Below, piece after piece: positions 18,646-28,045 of a DNA stretch of 64,000 nucleotides (its first letter is position 1; each line of letters begins with the position of its first letter). The position numbers were made by a program, and so were the translations under genes. Origin of the DNA: Serratia sp. DD3 (GTDB lineage: Bacteria > Pseudomonadota > Gammaproteobacteria > Enterobacterales > Enterobacteriaceae); NCBI RefSeq assembly GCF_000496755.2, contig NZ_AYKS02000063.1, positions 1 through 64,000 on the forward strand, in the 5' to 3' direction. The notes under the pieces are model-generated. The model did not search any database. It was given only the letters and a program-made list of their open reading frames with translations, and was not told where the DNA came from.

Positions 18646-19070
18646 TTCCCCTCCAAACGTCCTTAATAATAATCTGGTCGTTAGCCTGTGTTCACTGATA
18701 ATGCAGCGATTAAACTTATGCTGCCCATTGAATATTGCTGCTAATAGATTCCGAACGCACAATAACTGACTGACAATGTTAGTCAGCCGCTTTCACAAAA
18801 TTTATTAAAATTAGTTCTCTCAATAATTTGAATAAACTCAGCGTGATTCAATACTATCTAAATACGTAACCCGCCGCCTATCACCTTGCCATTACTATGA
18901 TGAAAAATATGACACTGGACTAAATAACGATCTTTGTTACTTTAGTAAATCGCATTAAGTTGCAATAAATCACAAATCCTGACAACAAGATAAAAACATG
19001 TTCCGTTTTGAACTGATTGGGCACAGATTAATTTCAAATTGAAACAGCAATAATGATTTAGCGAATTATT
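18646..19070 (-). promoter_or_regulatory. Probable eut operon promoter region with CRP-like site
   Basis: This gene-free AT-rich stretch precedes the first gene of the operon. On the minus strand, 18959-18976 reads TTTGTGATTTATTGCAAC. The left half fits the TGTGA arm of a CRP site and the right half (GCAAC) is weak. No eutR is present in the window, so the specific regulator is unknown. No sigma-70 promoter was assigned with confidence. Confidence 0.35.
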
Positions 19071-19101
19071 ATCACCCAAGCTGCACCGCAGCTTGAGTGA
19101 T
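19071..19101 (-). terminator. Probable terminator of gldA
   Basis: A 14-bp stem with one mismatch (ATCAC-C-CAAGCTGC against GCAGCTTG-A-GTGAT) and a 3-base loop starts 13 bases past the gldA stop. On the minus strand an AT-rich tract follows. Confidence 0.6.
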
Positions 19102-19113
19102 AACAGGCGGCGC

Positions 19114-20196
19114 TTAACAACCCAAATGATGCGCGGTCACTATCGCCGCTAGCACATCTTTAGCCGCCACCGGGAATGGCATATTGTGAATGGTCTCCCC
19201 TTCGGCACAGGACGCTTGCGCCACTTCCTGCAGTTTGGCCATATTCAACTCTTTTACCCCCATCATATGCAGGTTGGTAGGTAAACCCACGGAACGGCAG
19301 AAATCCAACACGGTGTTAATTTCGCTCATCGGGGCATTTTCCAGCACCAGTTGGACCAAGGTACCGAAGGCGACTTTCTCGCCATGATATAAGTGGTGAC
19401 ACTCTTCCAGCTTGGTCAACCCATTGTGGATCGCATGAGCCGCCGCCAGACCGCTGCTTTCAAAACCGATACCGCTCAGGTAGGTATTGGCCTCAATGAT
19501 ATTTTCTACCGCTTTTGAGCAGCAGCCATTTTCTACCGCCACTTTGGCTTTCAAGCCATCTTCCAGCAAGGTTTCATAGCACAGTTTGGCCAACGCTTGG
19601 GCTGCACGGGTCGGTGCGCCACCGGCCATGGTGGTTTTGCCTGAAAGCCTATTGGCACGCGCTTCAAAATAGGTGGAAAGCGCATCCCCCATACCGGCAA
19701 CCAGCAAGCGAACCGGAGCACCGGCAATAATTTTGGTGTCCATCATCACCATATCAGGGTTTTTCGGGTAGATAAGGTATTCGCTAAACTCCCCCTCGGG
19801 GGTGTAGATCACCGAAAGCGCACTGGTTGGGGCATCAGTAGAGGCAATGGTGGGCGCCACTACCACCGGGATCTTACGGTAATAGCCGACGGCTTTAGCG
19901 GTATCCAGCGTTTTACCGCCACCAATACCGATGATCACATCTGCTTTTTTCTGTGCACAGATATCGATAATGCGTTCAATCTCTGGGCGTGAGCACTCCC
20001 CATGGAAAATTTCCATCGCCAACGGCAAATCCTGCTGTTTAAAACTCTGTTTTACCGTCTCACCCACCAACCCAGTGACAAAATCATCAGCTATCACCAG
20101 CGGTTGGCTTCCCATGGTTTTAATATAGTGAGCAATATTGCTGAGCAAACCCTCGCCCTGTACATATTTACTTGGGCTAATAATGATTTTATCCAT
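19114..20196 (-). CDS. gldA: Glycerol dehydrogenase (NAD+)
   Basis: The 360-residue iron/zinc-type dehydrogenase converts glycerol to dihydroxyacetone. The NAD-binding GIGGGKTLDTAKAVG and metal ligands in GMGDALSTYFEA (Asp), HAIHNG and HHLYHGEK (His) are present. Length is typical of GldA/DhaD. It is transcribed away from dhaK, and the shared 364-base spacer probably holds both promoters. Together with dhaKLM it gives glycerol to DHA to DHAP. Confidence 0.93.
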   Translation of the reverse strand: MDKIIISPSKYVQGEGLLSNIAHYIKTMGSQPLVIADDFVTGLVGETVKQSFKQQDLPLAMEIFHGECSRPEIERIIDICAQKKADVIIGIGGGKTLDTAKAVGYYRKIPVVVAPTIASTDAPTSALSVIYTPEGEFSEYLIYPKNPDMVMMDTKIIAGAPVRLLVAGMGDALSTYFEARANRLSGKTTMAGGAPTRAAQALAKLCYETLLEDGLKAKVAVENGCCSKAVENIIEANTYLSGIGFESSGLAAAHAIHNGLTKLEECHHLYHGEKVAFGTLVQLVLENAPMSEINTVLDFCRSVGLPTNLHMMGVKELNMAKLQEVAQASCAEGETIHNMPFPVAAKDVLAAIVTAHHLGC

Positions 20197-20560
20197 GGAT
20201 ACCGTCCATATATAAGTTTATTTGGAAGTTTTCGCCAGTTCTCTCTTGGCACCAATGGATGGAGAGATGGCGTGAAGGCAGCATACTCTGGCGCTTATTA
20301 TTTACCACTGCCCGTCCCTTGTTGAATGTATGAAGCATGATTACCGCAACATAACTCTCAACTTTTAACCACTGTTTTAAGCAGATTATGGGGAAGATCA
20401 CATTCTGGCAGGCAAAAAATAGAAAGTTTTCCATTATGAAACATCCGCCTGGTAATGGCGTTTCATTTCGGACCATTAACCCTAGTGATTGCTAAGCGTA
20501 TTTTACAAAAATATTATCGAAGCTATCTATTCACTTCCTGGCATTTATTCAAGGCACATA
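20197..20560. promoter_or_regulatory. gldA-dhaK divergent regulatory region with perfect inverted repeat
   Basis: The stretch holds no gene. At 20436-20442 and 20460-20466 lies a perfect inverted repeat, ATGAAAC and GTTTCAT, with 17 bases between (24 bp centre to centre, slightly over two helical turns), about 95 bases before dhaK. It is a plausible operator for a DhaR-type regulator; that link is inference. Confidence 0.4.
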
Positions 20561-21625
20561 ATGAAAAAAATGATTAATGAAATTGAGGACCTGGTTAAAG
20601 AACAAATGGAAGGGTTGGCGTTGGCCCACCCCGAATTAAAAATCAACTACCAACCTCGTTATATGTGGCATGAGCAATCGCCCGGGCAAGTGGCGTTGAT
20701 CTCTGGTGGTGGCAGTGGTCATGAGCCGCTGCACGCTGGCTTTATTGGCCGTGGCATGTTAACCGGTGCTTGCCCAGGGGAAGTTTTTACCTCCCCCACC
20801 CCCGACCAAATGTATGAATGTGGTCATAAGCTCGGCAGCAGTGAAGGGGTGCTATTTTTTATCAAGAACTATACCGGCGATGTGCTGAACTTTGAAACCG
20901 CGGTGGAACTGCTGCATGCCGATGATATTCCGGTAGGTTCGGTATTGATTGATGATGACGTCGCCGTAAAAGACAGCCTGTATACCGCTGGGCGGCGCGG
21001 TGTCGCCGGTACCGTGCTGGTTGAGAAGATTGTCGGTGCTGCCGCAGACAAAGGTTATAACCTGGCAGAATGCGAAGCACTGGCGCGCCGGGTCAATAAT
21101 GCCACTCGCTCCTTTGGTGCCGCCCTTGCTGCTTGCACCGTACCGGCAGCCGGTAAGCCCTCGTTCATTCTGGCTGATGATGAAGTGGAGTTTGGTGTGG
21201 GTATTCATGGTGAGCCAGGCATTGAATTGAGCAAATTTACCAATGCCGACACCTTGGTGGATAACATGTTTGCACAGTTAGTGGACAACACCCCTTATAC
21301 CCGTCATCACCGCCTTTGGGATCGGGCCACGGCGCAATGGAATGAGGTTGAAGTCACCAATACCCCCTTTGAAGCGCAGCAAGAATATATTGTCTTGGTT
21401 AATGGCCTGGGGGCGACACCAGAGTCCGAGTTGTATGGGGTGTATCGCCGCGTGGCACAGAATTGTAAGCAGGCGGGTTTCCGTATTGCCCGCTGTCTGG
21501 TCGGTAACTATTGTACTGCGCTGAATATGGAAGGCGTCTCAATCACGCTGCTAAAGGCGGATCAGGAAATGTTGATGTTATGGGATGCGCCAGTCAATAC
21601 GCCGGCATTACGTTGGGGTTGTTGA
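20561..21625 (+). CDS. dhaK: Dihydroxyacetone kinase subunit DhaK
   Basis: The 354-residue subunit binds dihydroxyacetone covalently through a His in the conserved GVGIHGEPGIE segment. The GGGSGHEPLHAGFIG and KNYTGDVLNFE motifs are intact. Start ATG 20561 matches the E. coli N-terminus (MKKMINEIEDLV); the frame is open from 20489 but the extra residues are not conserved. It is the first of dhaKLM; dhaL starts 10 bases on. DhaK receives phosphate from DhaL-bound ADP/ATP. Confidence 0.95.
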   Translation: MKKMINEIEDLVKEQMEGLALAHPELKINYQPRYMWHEQSPGQVALISGGGSGHEPLHAGFIGRGMLTGACPGEVFTSPTPDQMYECGHKLGSSEGVLFFIKNYTGDVLNFETAVELLHADDIPVGSVLIDDDVAVKDSLYTAGRRGVAGTVLVEKIVGAAADKGYNLAECEALARRVNNATRSFGAALAACTVPAAGKPSFILADDEVEFGVGIHGEPGIELSKFTNADTLVDNMFAQLVDNTPYTRHHRLWDRATAQWNEVEVTNTPFEAQQEYIVLVNGLGATPESELYGVYRRVAQNCKQAGFRIARCLVGNYCTALNMEGVSITLLKADQEMLMLWDAPVNTPALRWGC

Positions 21626-21635
21626 GGAGAAAGCG

Positions 21636-22271
21636 ATGCTAATTGAGAAAAGTGATATTCAGGCCTGGTTAGCACTGTGTGCCGCCACTTATGCCGAGCA
21701 AATGGACTTTCTGACTGAACTGGACCGTGATATCGGTGATGCTGACCATGGTTTGAACATGAACCGCGGTTTCCAACATGTTGCCGAGTTATTGCCCACC
21801 ATTGAGCGCCACGATATTGGCACCATTTTTAAAAATACCGGGATGACACTGCTATCTAGCGTCGGTGGGGCCAGTGGTCCACTGTACGGTACCTTTTTTA
21901 TCCGCGCCGCTTCAGCGGTGGGTGCCCGCACCGCGCTAAGTCTGAAAGATTTACTGGACGCCATGAGTGTCGGTGTTGAAGGCGTGGTGGCTCGGGGTAA
22001 AGCCAACCTGGGGGACAAAACCCTCTGTGACGTCTGGATCCCAGTGCTGGAAAAGGCCAAGCAGGCACTGGCCAACGGCATGGAACCCGAACAGGTTCTG
22101 GCCCTGATCGACACCACGGCGGATGAATGCGTGGTCAGTACCATTATGATGCAGGCGAAAAAAGGCCGTGCCAGCTATCTGGGTGAGCGCAGTATCGGTC
22201 ACCAGGATCCTGGGGCGACCTCAACCATGCTGATGCTCAAATCGCTGCACCAGGCAATCAAAAGGAAGTAA
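21636..22271 (+). CDS. dhaL: Dihydroxyacetone kinase ADP-binding subunit DhaL
   Basis: The 211-residue subunit has the Asp-rich metal and nucleotide site DRDIGDADHGLNMNRGF near residue 30, plus GGASGPLYGTFF and QDPGATS loops typical of DhaL. It holds ADP permanently, is rephosphorylated by DhaM and passes phosphate to dihydroxyacetone on DhaK. ATG 21636 follows GAGGAG; the longer reading from 21585 overlaps dhaK and is not conserved. Confidence 0.95.
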   Translation: MLIEKSDIQAWLALCAATYAEQMDFLTELDRDIGDADHGLNMNRGFQHVAELLPTIERHDIGTIFKNTGMTLLSSVGGASGPLYGTFFIRAASAVGARTALSLKDLLDAMSVGVEGVVARGKANLGDKTLCDVWIPVLEKAKQALANGMEPEQVLALIDTTADECVVSTIMMQAKKGRASYLGERSIGHQDPGATSTMLMLKSLHQAIKRK

Positions 22272-22275
22272 CCTC

Positions 22276-24678
22276 ATGGTGGGAATAGTTATCGTCTCTC
22301 ATAGCCTGCGGTTGGCTGAAGGTGTGGCGGAATTGGCCACACAAATGACGCAAGGTAAAGCGGCGCTTGCCGTGGCGGCGGGGGTCAATGATCCTGAGAA
22401 CCCTATCGGTACCGATGCTATCGCTATCATGAACGCTATCGAAGCGGTTTATCACGACGATGGCGTGGTGGTGCTGATGGATTTAGGCAGTGCGTTACTC
22501 AGTACCGAGATGGCGCTGGAATTGCTGGATGATGAGATACGCAGCCGGGTGTTTATGTCAGCTGCACCGCTGGTGGAAGGCACAATGGCGGCAGTGGTGG
22601 CCGCCGCCGCTGGCTTGAATGCCCAGCAAGTGCTGCAGGAAGCTGCTGCTGCACTGGAGGCCAAGCAGGACCACCTGGGGCTCACGCCCTCGAGCCTGCC
22701 CGCGAGCGACAGCGCAACCATGGAACCCAGCGGTGAATCGCTGCAGACTGAATGGCGGGTTGCCAACCCCCATGGTCTCCATGCTCGCCCTGCCGCCGCC
22801 ATTGTCGGCTCCCTGGCAGGTCTGGAGGCCGATGTCTGGCTGGAGCGCCATGGGCAGCGAGTTAATGCCCGCAGCCTGAATAGCATTGCCAAACTCTCGG
22901 TCAAGCTCGGTGACGTTATCACCTTTATTAGCGCTGGCCCGCAAGCCGCTGAAGCGGTTAGCGCTTTCAATGCGTTGGCGCAGAACCATTTTGGCGAAGC
23001 CCATCTGCTGACTGAAACCGCCAAACAGCCAGAGACGACAGCAGAATATTTACCTGACCAGCAAATTGCTGGTGCCATCAAAGGTATCGCGGTGAATGGG
23101 GGTATCGCCCGTGGCCCGGCAGTGATTTTCACCGCCGTGATGCCAGCTATCCCTGAGCGCCCCTATCGCGGTCAGGCCAATGAATCACAAGCGCTCACAC
23201 AGGCGATAAATCAAGTACAACAGCATCTAAAGCAGCAAGCGCAGGGCGTACATGGGGATATTTTCAATGCCCATTCTCTGATGTTGGCAGACCCAGAGTT
23301 ACTGGCCCGGGCACAAAGCGCTATCGCCCAGGGGGAGACGGCCCCCGCCGCCTGGATGCACACCCTGCAACTGTTGGCACAGCAGTATGCGCAGGCTGAT
23401 AGCCAGTATATGCGTGAGCGGGAAGCGGATGTCTGGGATATTACGCGCCAGGTGATGTGTCAATTAACTGGTTGTGGGCCGCAGCGTTTAGCATTGACTC
23501 AACCCTGCGTGCTGTTGGCGCAGGACCTGATGCCCTCCGATGTAGCCAACCTGGATAAAGACCAGGTGATCGCACTGTGCCTGAGCGAAGGCGCAAAAAC
23601 CTCCCATAGCGCGATTCTCGCCCGTGCCATGGGGATCCCGGCGGTAGTGAAAGCGCAAGGCTGCTTGGAACAGGTGCAAAATGGGCAAGAAGTGATTGTG
23701 GATGGCTTTAGTGGTCTGCTCTGGCTCGCCCCTGATGAGGCCACCACTCATCAGTTGGAGCGCCGCCGCATCGATTGGCTGGAGCAGTGCCGCATTCAGC
23801 AACAAGCCGCAATGCAACCAGCCATCACCAAAGATGGTCTCGCCGTGCAAGTCCTGGCCAATATTGGTGGCCCGGAGGATGTCAGTGCCGCACTGAGTGC
23901 CGGTGCCGAAGGGGTGGGTCTGTTCCGTACCGAGTTCTTGTTCCAGGCTCACGAGACCCTACCAGACGAAGCGTTGCAGTATCAAATCTACCGTGATATC
24001 GCCGCTGCCTTTGATGATAAACCCTTGACCATTCGCAGCCTGGATGTGGGCGGTGACAAGCCACTGGCTGCCTTCCCGATGGCGCAAGAAGAGAATCCGT
24101 TCCTCGGCTTACGCGGGGTTCGCCTCTGCCTGGCTCACCCTGAATTATTGCTGACTCAGTTACGTGCGGTATTACGCGCTCATGCTGAACAGCCCAATAT
24201 TCAGTTGATGATCCCGATGATTGCCACCGTTGAAGAGTTTCGAGCAGTAAAAGCCTTGCTAGAACAGGCACGCCTGGCGCTCAGGTTACCGTTAGAACCC
24301 AAATTGGCGCTGGGCATTATGGTAGAAGTGCCTGCGGCGGTACTCAATGCCGATGCTCTGGCTCGGGAGGTGGATTTCTTCTCTATCGGGACCAATGATT
24401 TAACCCAATATGTGATGGCTGCTGACCGCGGTAATAGTGCGGTGGCAACCCTGGTTAACTACCATGAGCCCGCAGTGCTTAAGGCAATAGAACTCACTTG
24501 CCAAGCGGGGCAATCTGCTGGCATCCCGGTGAGTATGTGCGGCGAAATGGCTGGGGATACCGCAGTAACGGAATTATTACTGCAGTTGGGGCTGAGCAAA
24601 TTAAGTGCCAGTGCGGCCATGTTACCCGCACTCAAAGCTCAGGTACGTGAAAGTGTTGTTTTACAGGAGAATATTTAA
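22276..24678 (+). CDS. dhaM: DhaM phosphoryl donor fused to full-length PTS enzyme I
   Basis: The 800-residue protein has, in order: an EIIA-Man-type domain (1-130, His9 in VSHS), an HPr domain (about 158-245, His169 in NPHGLHARP), enzyme I N-domains (about 262-480, His444 in AKTSHSAILAR) and a complete PEP-binding barrel (about 520-795). The barrel shows EGVGLFRTEFLF, FFSIGTNDLTQYV and Cys755 in SMCGEMAGD. E. coli DhaM (472 residues) stops after the enzyme I N-domain and depends on PtsI and HPr. This form should take phosphate from PEP by itself and pass it to DhaL. Start ATG has AAGGAAG upstream. Confidence 0.95.
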   Translation: MVGIVIVSHSLRLAEGVAELATQMTQGKAALAVAAGVNDPENPIGTDAIAIMNAIEAVYHDDGVVVLMDLGSALLSTEMALELLDDEIRSRVFMSAAPLVEGTMAAVVAAAAGLNAQQVLQEAAAALEAKQDHLGLTPSSLPASDSATMEPSGESLQTEWRVANPHGLHARPAAAIVGSLAGLEADVWLERHGQRVNARSLNSIAKLSVKLGDVITFISAGPQAAEAVSAFNALAQNHFGEAHLLTETAKQPETTAEYLPDQQIAGAIKGIAVNGGIARGPAVIFTAVMPAIPERPYRGQANESQALTQAINQVQQHLKQQAQGVHGDIFNAHSLMLADPELLARAQSAIAQGETAPAAWMHTLQLLAQQYAQADSQYMREREADVWDITRQVMCQLTGCGPQRLALTQPCVLLAQDLMPSDVANLDKDQVIALCLSEGAKTSHSAILARAMGIPAVVKAQGCLEQVQNGQEVIVDGFSGLLWLAPDEATTHQLERRRIDWLEQCRIQQQAAMQPAITKDGLAVQVLANIGGPEDVSAALSAGAEGVGLFRTEFLFQAHETLPDEALQYQIYRDIAAAFDDKPLTIRSLDVGGDKPLAAFPMAQEENPFLGLRGVRLCLAHPELLLTQLRAVLRAHAEQPNIQLMIPMIATVEEFRAVKALLEQARLALRLPLEPKLALGIMVEVPAAVLNADALAREVDFFSIGTNDLTQYVMAADRGNSAVATLVNYHEPAVLKAIELTCQAGQSAGIPVSMCGEMAGDTAVTELLLQLGLSKLSASAAMLPALKAQVRESVVLQENI

Positions 24679-24707
24679 TAATACGCATTTAGAACGGTTA
24701 TTTTTCG

Positions 24708-24742
24708 CCCCCAGACCTATTTTCAATCTTATATCTAGGGGG
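24708..24742 (+). terminator. Probable terminator of dhaKLM
   Basis: The hairpin CCCCC-AGA against TCT-A-GGGGG has one bulged base and starts about 30 bases past the dhaM stop. It is followed by TGATAAGTTTTCC, a weak T-tract. Confidence 0.5.
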
Positions 24743-25020
24743 TGATAAGTTTTCCACTTCATGCGATTAACATCATTTAAATTAAAAAATAATTTATTCC
24801 ATCGTCATGACTACTGAAGCGTATGGCGACACATAAGGTTTAATTGACTTCCGCACCAGGGAATTAATTCAACCTATAAATATTATAAATCATGATAGGG
24901 ACTCGGCTGCACTTAATATTTGCAGCCAAATGAAATAATTAATTTCAATAACCAATAACACAACGTGCTTGTTATTCAATCCGGTTGCTTAACAGTCTTT
25001 TATATTCTAAGGAGTAGAAA
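24743..25020 (+). promoter_or_regulatory. Leader region of the FAD oxidoreductase-NhaC pair
   Basis: An AT-rich gene-free stretch that should contain the promoter of the next two genes. No -24/-12 sigma-54 element was found by eye. The ribosome site AAGGAG lies 8 bases before ATG 25021. Confidence 0.4.
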
Positions 25021-26391
25021 ATGAAATTTTACACTGAACCCGCCAAACAACTGCCTATTTTTGTAGAAACAGAGGTTCTGGTAGTCGGTGGTGGCCCTTC
25101 CGGCATTGCTGCTGCATTAAGTGCCGCTCGTGCGGGTGCCAAAACCGTATTAATGGAAAGATTTGGCTGTTTCGGCGGCATGATCACCACTGCGGGTGTG
25201 GAATCCGTAGCTTGGTGGCGCCATAAAAATACCGTGGAATCCGGTGGGCTGGCAAAAGAGATCGAAGAAACGGCTAAAGCCATGGGCGCCACTAGCCCGG
25301 AGCCACAGTCCATCAGCCAGGCAATCAATGCGGAAAGATTTAAAATTGTTGCCGACCAGATGCTGGAAGATGCTGGTGTTGATCGCCTGTTGCATATCAC
25401 CGCTGTCGGCGTTATCAAAGAAGGTAATCAGTTAACCGGTATCATTACTGAAAGTAAATCGGGTCGGCAGGTCATTCTGGCCAAGGTGATTATCGACTGT
25501 ACTGGGGATGCCGATATTGCTGCCTTTGCTGGTGCCCCTTTTGAGCAACCGGATAAAGACAGTGTGATGAGTGTCACCACCGTTTTTAGCTGTTCCAATG
25601 TCAACAAAAACCGTTTTATGGCTGATATTGAAGTCACCAAACCTAAATACGGTGACTGGGGCAGAGACGAAGAAAACAAGAACTGGTCATACGAAATTGA
25701 TGACTCCTGCAAAGAGATGTTCAGCCCCTATCTGGGCAAAGTCTTTGCCAAAGGCAAGAAAGCCGGTCTGGTCCCTAAAGAAGTCACCTTAGGGGGTAGC
25801 TGGAGTACCGTCACCGAGTTCGGCGATGCCAACTATATGAATGTGGTCAGTATTCCTAAAGTAGACTGTACCGATGTTCTCGACCTCACCCGCGCTGAAA
25901 TTGATGGCCGTAAACAGGCGCTGTATGCCATCGAAACACTGCGCCAGTTCCAACCAGGCTTTGAAAAAGCCACACTGAAAAACTTTGGTATGACTGTGGG
26001 TGTCCGCGAATCTCGCCATATTATTGGTCGCACTCGCCTGACGGAAAATGATATTTGCCACCAAGGCCGTTACCCCGACAGCATCGGTATTTTCCCCGAG
26101 TTTATTGATGGCAATGGTCAATTGAAATTGCCATTACAGCCCCACTATTTCCATGTTCCCTTTGGTTGCATGGTTCCTCAAGGGGTGGAGAATTTATTGG
26201 TCTGTGGCCGCGCCATTGATGCCGATAAATTTGCCTATGCCACCATCAGAAATATGGGGTGTTGTTTTGTTACTGGCGAAGGTGCAGGCGTTGCTGCTGC
26301 GGTCTCAATTAAAGATAACACGCCAGTTTCTGCGGTAAATATTCAAAAAGTGCAAGCGGTTCTTGAAGGGAATGGAGTGAAGGTTTTCTAA
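25021..26391 (+). CDS. FAD-dependent oxidoreductase, paralog 1
   Basis: The 456-residue flavoprotein has a Rossmann FAD loop GGGPSG at residues 23-28 and a second FAD contact, DCTGDADIAAFAG, mid-protein. This fits the FAD_oxidored family (Pfam PF12831 type). It has no signal peptide, so it acts in the cytoplasm. Substrate unknown. It resembles the product of 40153-41514 along the whole length, at roughly half identical residues by eye (shared SPEPQSISQ-type, ESKSGR and IGIFPEFIDG segments). It is followed by an NhaC-type antiporter 46 bases on, suggesting a two-gene unit for import and oxidation of one compound. Confidence 0.85.
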   Translation: MKFYTEPAKQLPIFVETEVLVVGGGPSGIAAALSAARAGAKTVLMERFGCFGGMITTAGVESVAWWRHKNTVESGGLAKEIEETAKAMGATSPEPQSISQAINAERFKIVADQMLEDAGVDRLLHITAVGVIKEGNQLTGIITESKSGRQVILAKVIIDCTGDADIAAFAGAPFEQPDKDSVMSVTTVFSCSNVNKNRFMADIEVTKPKYGDWGRDEENKNWSYEIDDSCKEMFSPYLGKVFAKGKKAGLVPKEVTLGGSWSTVTEFGDANYMNVVSIPKVDCTDVLDLTRAEIDGRKQALYAIETLRQFQPGFEKATLKNFGMTVGVRESRHIIGRTRLTENDICHQGRYPDSIGIFPEFIDGNGQLKLPLQPHYFHVPFGCMVPQGVENLLVCGRAIDADKFAYATIRNMGCCFVTGEGAGVAAAVSIKDNTPVSAVNIQKVQAVLEGNGVKVF

Positions 26392-26437
26392 AATCCATCT
26401 GGGATGAAAACAGTATTTTCATTATAGGACAAAAAAA

Positions 26438-27898
26438 ATGAAAAAAGAGCATCAATATAAAACGCCGACGTTTACCGAGTCTCTACTACCTATATTATTT
26501 ATGGTTCTGGTTTTATCCGTAGGGATTGGGGTATTAAGTTGGCCTGCCAGTGTCTGCCTGTTATTATCCGCCGCATTTACTGGGGCCATTGCGGTAATTC
26601 GCTTGGGCTATAACTGGGATAACATTCAGGAATTTATTGTCGACAAAATTGCCGCCGTCATGCCTCCGGTACTGATCGTTATTTTTGTTGGCTTTATGAT
26701 CGCCACCTGGAGTTATGCCGGTACTCTACCCATGATGGTTTATTATGGTATGCAGTTACTTGACCCGGCTTATCTGTTCGCCATTGCCTTTATTTTAAAT
26801 GCTATTTTGTCTTACGTTTCCGGTGCTTCATGGGGTTCTGTTGCCTCAATCGGTGTGGCACTGATTGGCATCGGCACCGGGTTGGGCACCAATTTACCCA
26901 TTCTGGCGGCAGCGATTGTCACTGGCGCTTATTTTGGCGATAAACTTTCCCCCTTGTCTGATACCACCAACCTGACTTCCGCGGTCACACAAACCAAACT
27001 GTATGACCTGATTAAATACCTGCTGTGGACCACCCTCCCTGGCACCGTGATCAGTATTGTGTTCTTTCTGTTCCTCGGCTTTAACCAACCGAGTCAAGGC
27101 ACCATTTCTGCCGACAGCTTGCAACTGCTGGTTCAGCTCCAAAGTCTGTTCAAATTTGGTCTCTTGCCGCTGTTGCCCATGCTGATCATTCTGGCTTTTA
27201 CCTTTTTCCGCCTGCCAACGGTACCTGCGCTGCTGAGCAGTGCATTGGTTGCTGTTTTAGTCGGTTGGCTGTATCAAGGGTTCCCGCTGATTGAAGGCGT
27301 CAAATCCACCATGGCGGGCTTCAAGATGACGATGATTGGTGCTGACCCTGCCCAGATCCTCCCCTCGGTTAAAGAGTTGCTAGAGCAAGGTGGACTGAAT
27401 AATCAGGGTGGCTTTATCGCCTTCATTATTTGCGCCATGGGTTTTGCCGGTATTTTGACCGGAACAGGCATGATGGATGTGGCACTGCGCGGGATCACCA
27501 GCAAAATCACCAATGGCTTCAGCGCCATTATGGCCAGTGGCTTCGTTTGCATCGTGATTAATATTCTTACCGGGTCTGACGGTCTGAACAAAATTATCGT
27601 TTCCGAACTGATGTCGAAGAAATTCCTGCAATTGAGAATGCACCCATTAGTATTGGCTCGTACCCTGGAGGACTTTGGTACCATGACGGCACCGATTATC
27701 CCGTGGTCAGCGGCCGGTTTGTATATGGCCAATACCTTAGGCGTTTCTACCTTTAGCTATATGCCTTATTGCATCTTCTTCTATTGCTCGATGCTATTCG
27801 CTGCCTTTTATGCCTTTACCGGCTTCAAAATCAAGAAAATTGATGATGAGCAAGCGAGTGAACTGGCTCACGAGCGCGGAATTATTCTGGCGCACTAG
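26438..27898 (+). CDS. NhaC-family antiporter
   Basis: The 486-residue integral membrane protein has about 11-12 hydrophobic segments. The family motifs TGAYFGDKLSPLSDTTNL and EDFGTMTAPIIPWSAAG are typical of NhaC proteins. Members exchange Na+ for H+ or, in some cases, organic solutes such as amino acid-related compounds for others. Placement directly after a FAD oxidoreductase, in the same operon, favours an organic substrate over simple sodium homeostasis; that is inference. AGGAC precedes the ATG. Confidence 0.85.
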   Translation: MKKEHQYKTPTFTESLLPILFMVLVLSVGIGVLSWPASVCLLLSAAFTGAIAVIRLGYNWDNIQEFIVDKIAAVMPPVLIVIFVGFMIATWSYAGTLPMMVYYGMQLLDPAYLFAIAFILNAILSYVSGASWGSVASIGVALIGIGTGLGTNLPILAAAIVTGAYFGDKLSPLSDTTNLTSAVTQTKLYDLIKYLLWTTLPGTVISIVFFLFLGFNQPSQGTISADSLQLLVQLQSLFKFGLLPLLPMLIILAFTFFRLPTVPALLSSALVAVLVGWLYQGFPLIEGVKSTMAGFKMTMIGADPAQILPSVKELLEQGGLNNQGGFIAFIICAMGFAGILTGTGMMDVALRGITSKITNGFSAIMASGFVCIVINILTGSDGLNKIIVSELMSKKFLQLRMHPLVLARTLEDFGTMTAPIIPWSAAGLYMANTLGVSTFSYMPYCIFFYCSMLFAAFYAFTGFKIKKIDDEQASELAHERGIILAH

Positions 27899-27915
27899 GG
27901 TGATATGTCTTGGCG

Positions 27916-27932
27916 ATACCCAAGTTCAATCA
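27916..27932. repeat. 17-mer matching the palindromic repeat end
   Basis: ATACCCAAGTTCAATCA, one base different from the copy at 3837-3853. The first bases match the ends of the larger palindromic elements at 52390 and 60389. Probably a decayed end. Confidence 0.4.
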
Positions 27933-27961
27933 TCTAGATTTGAAGTTTAAACAGAAGGAGT

Positions 27962-27993
27962 ACCAAGCGCAGCTATTGGGGGCCGCGCTTGGT
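27962..27993. terminator. Hairpin between convergent nhaC-type gene and iaaA
   Basis: A 9-bp perfect stem (ACCAAGCGC against GCGCTTGGT) with a 14-base loop lies between the two stop codons. It has no T-run, so it may be a weak or bidirectional terminator. Confidence 0.4.
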
Positions 27994-28045
27994 CGGTTGT
28001 CATAACACTGCTTGCTGACGGTTTTCTTAAGGCCCCGCCCGCGAC

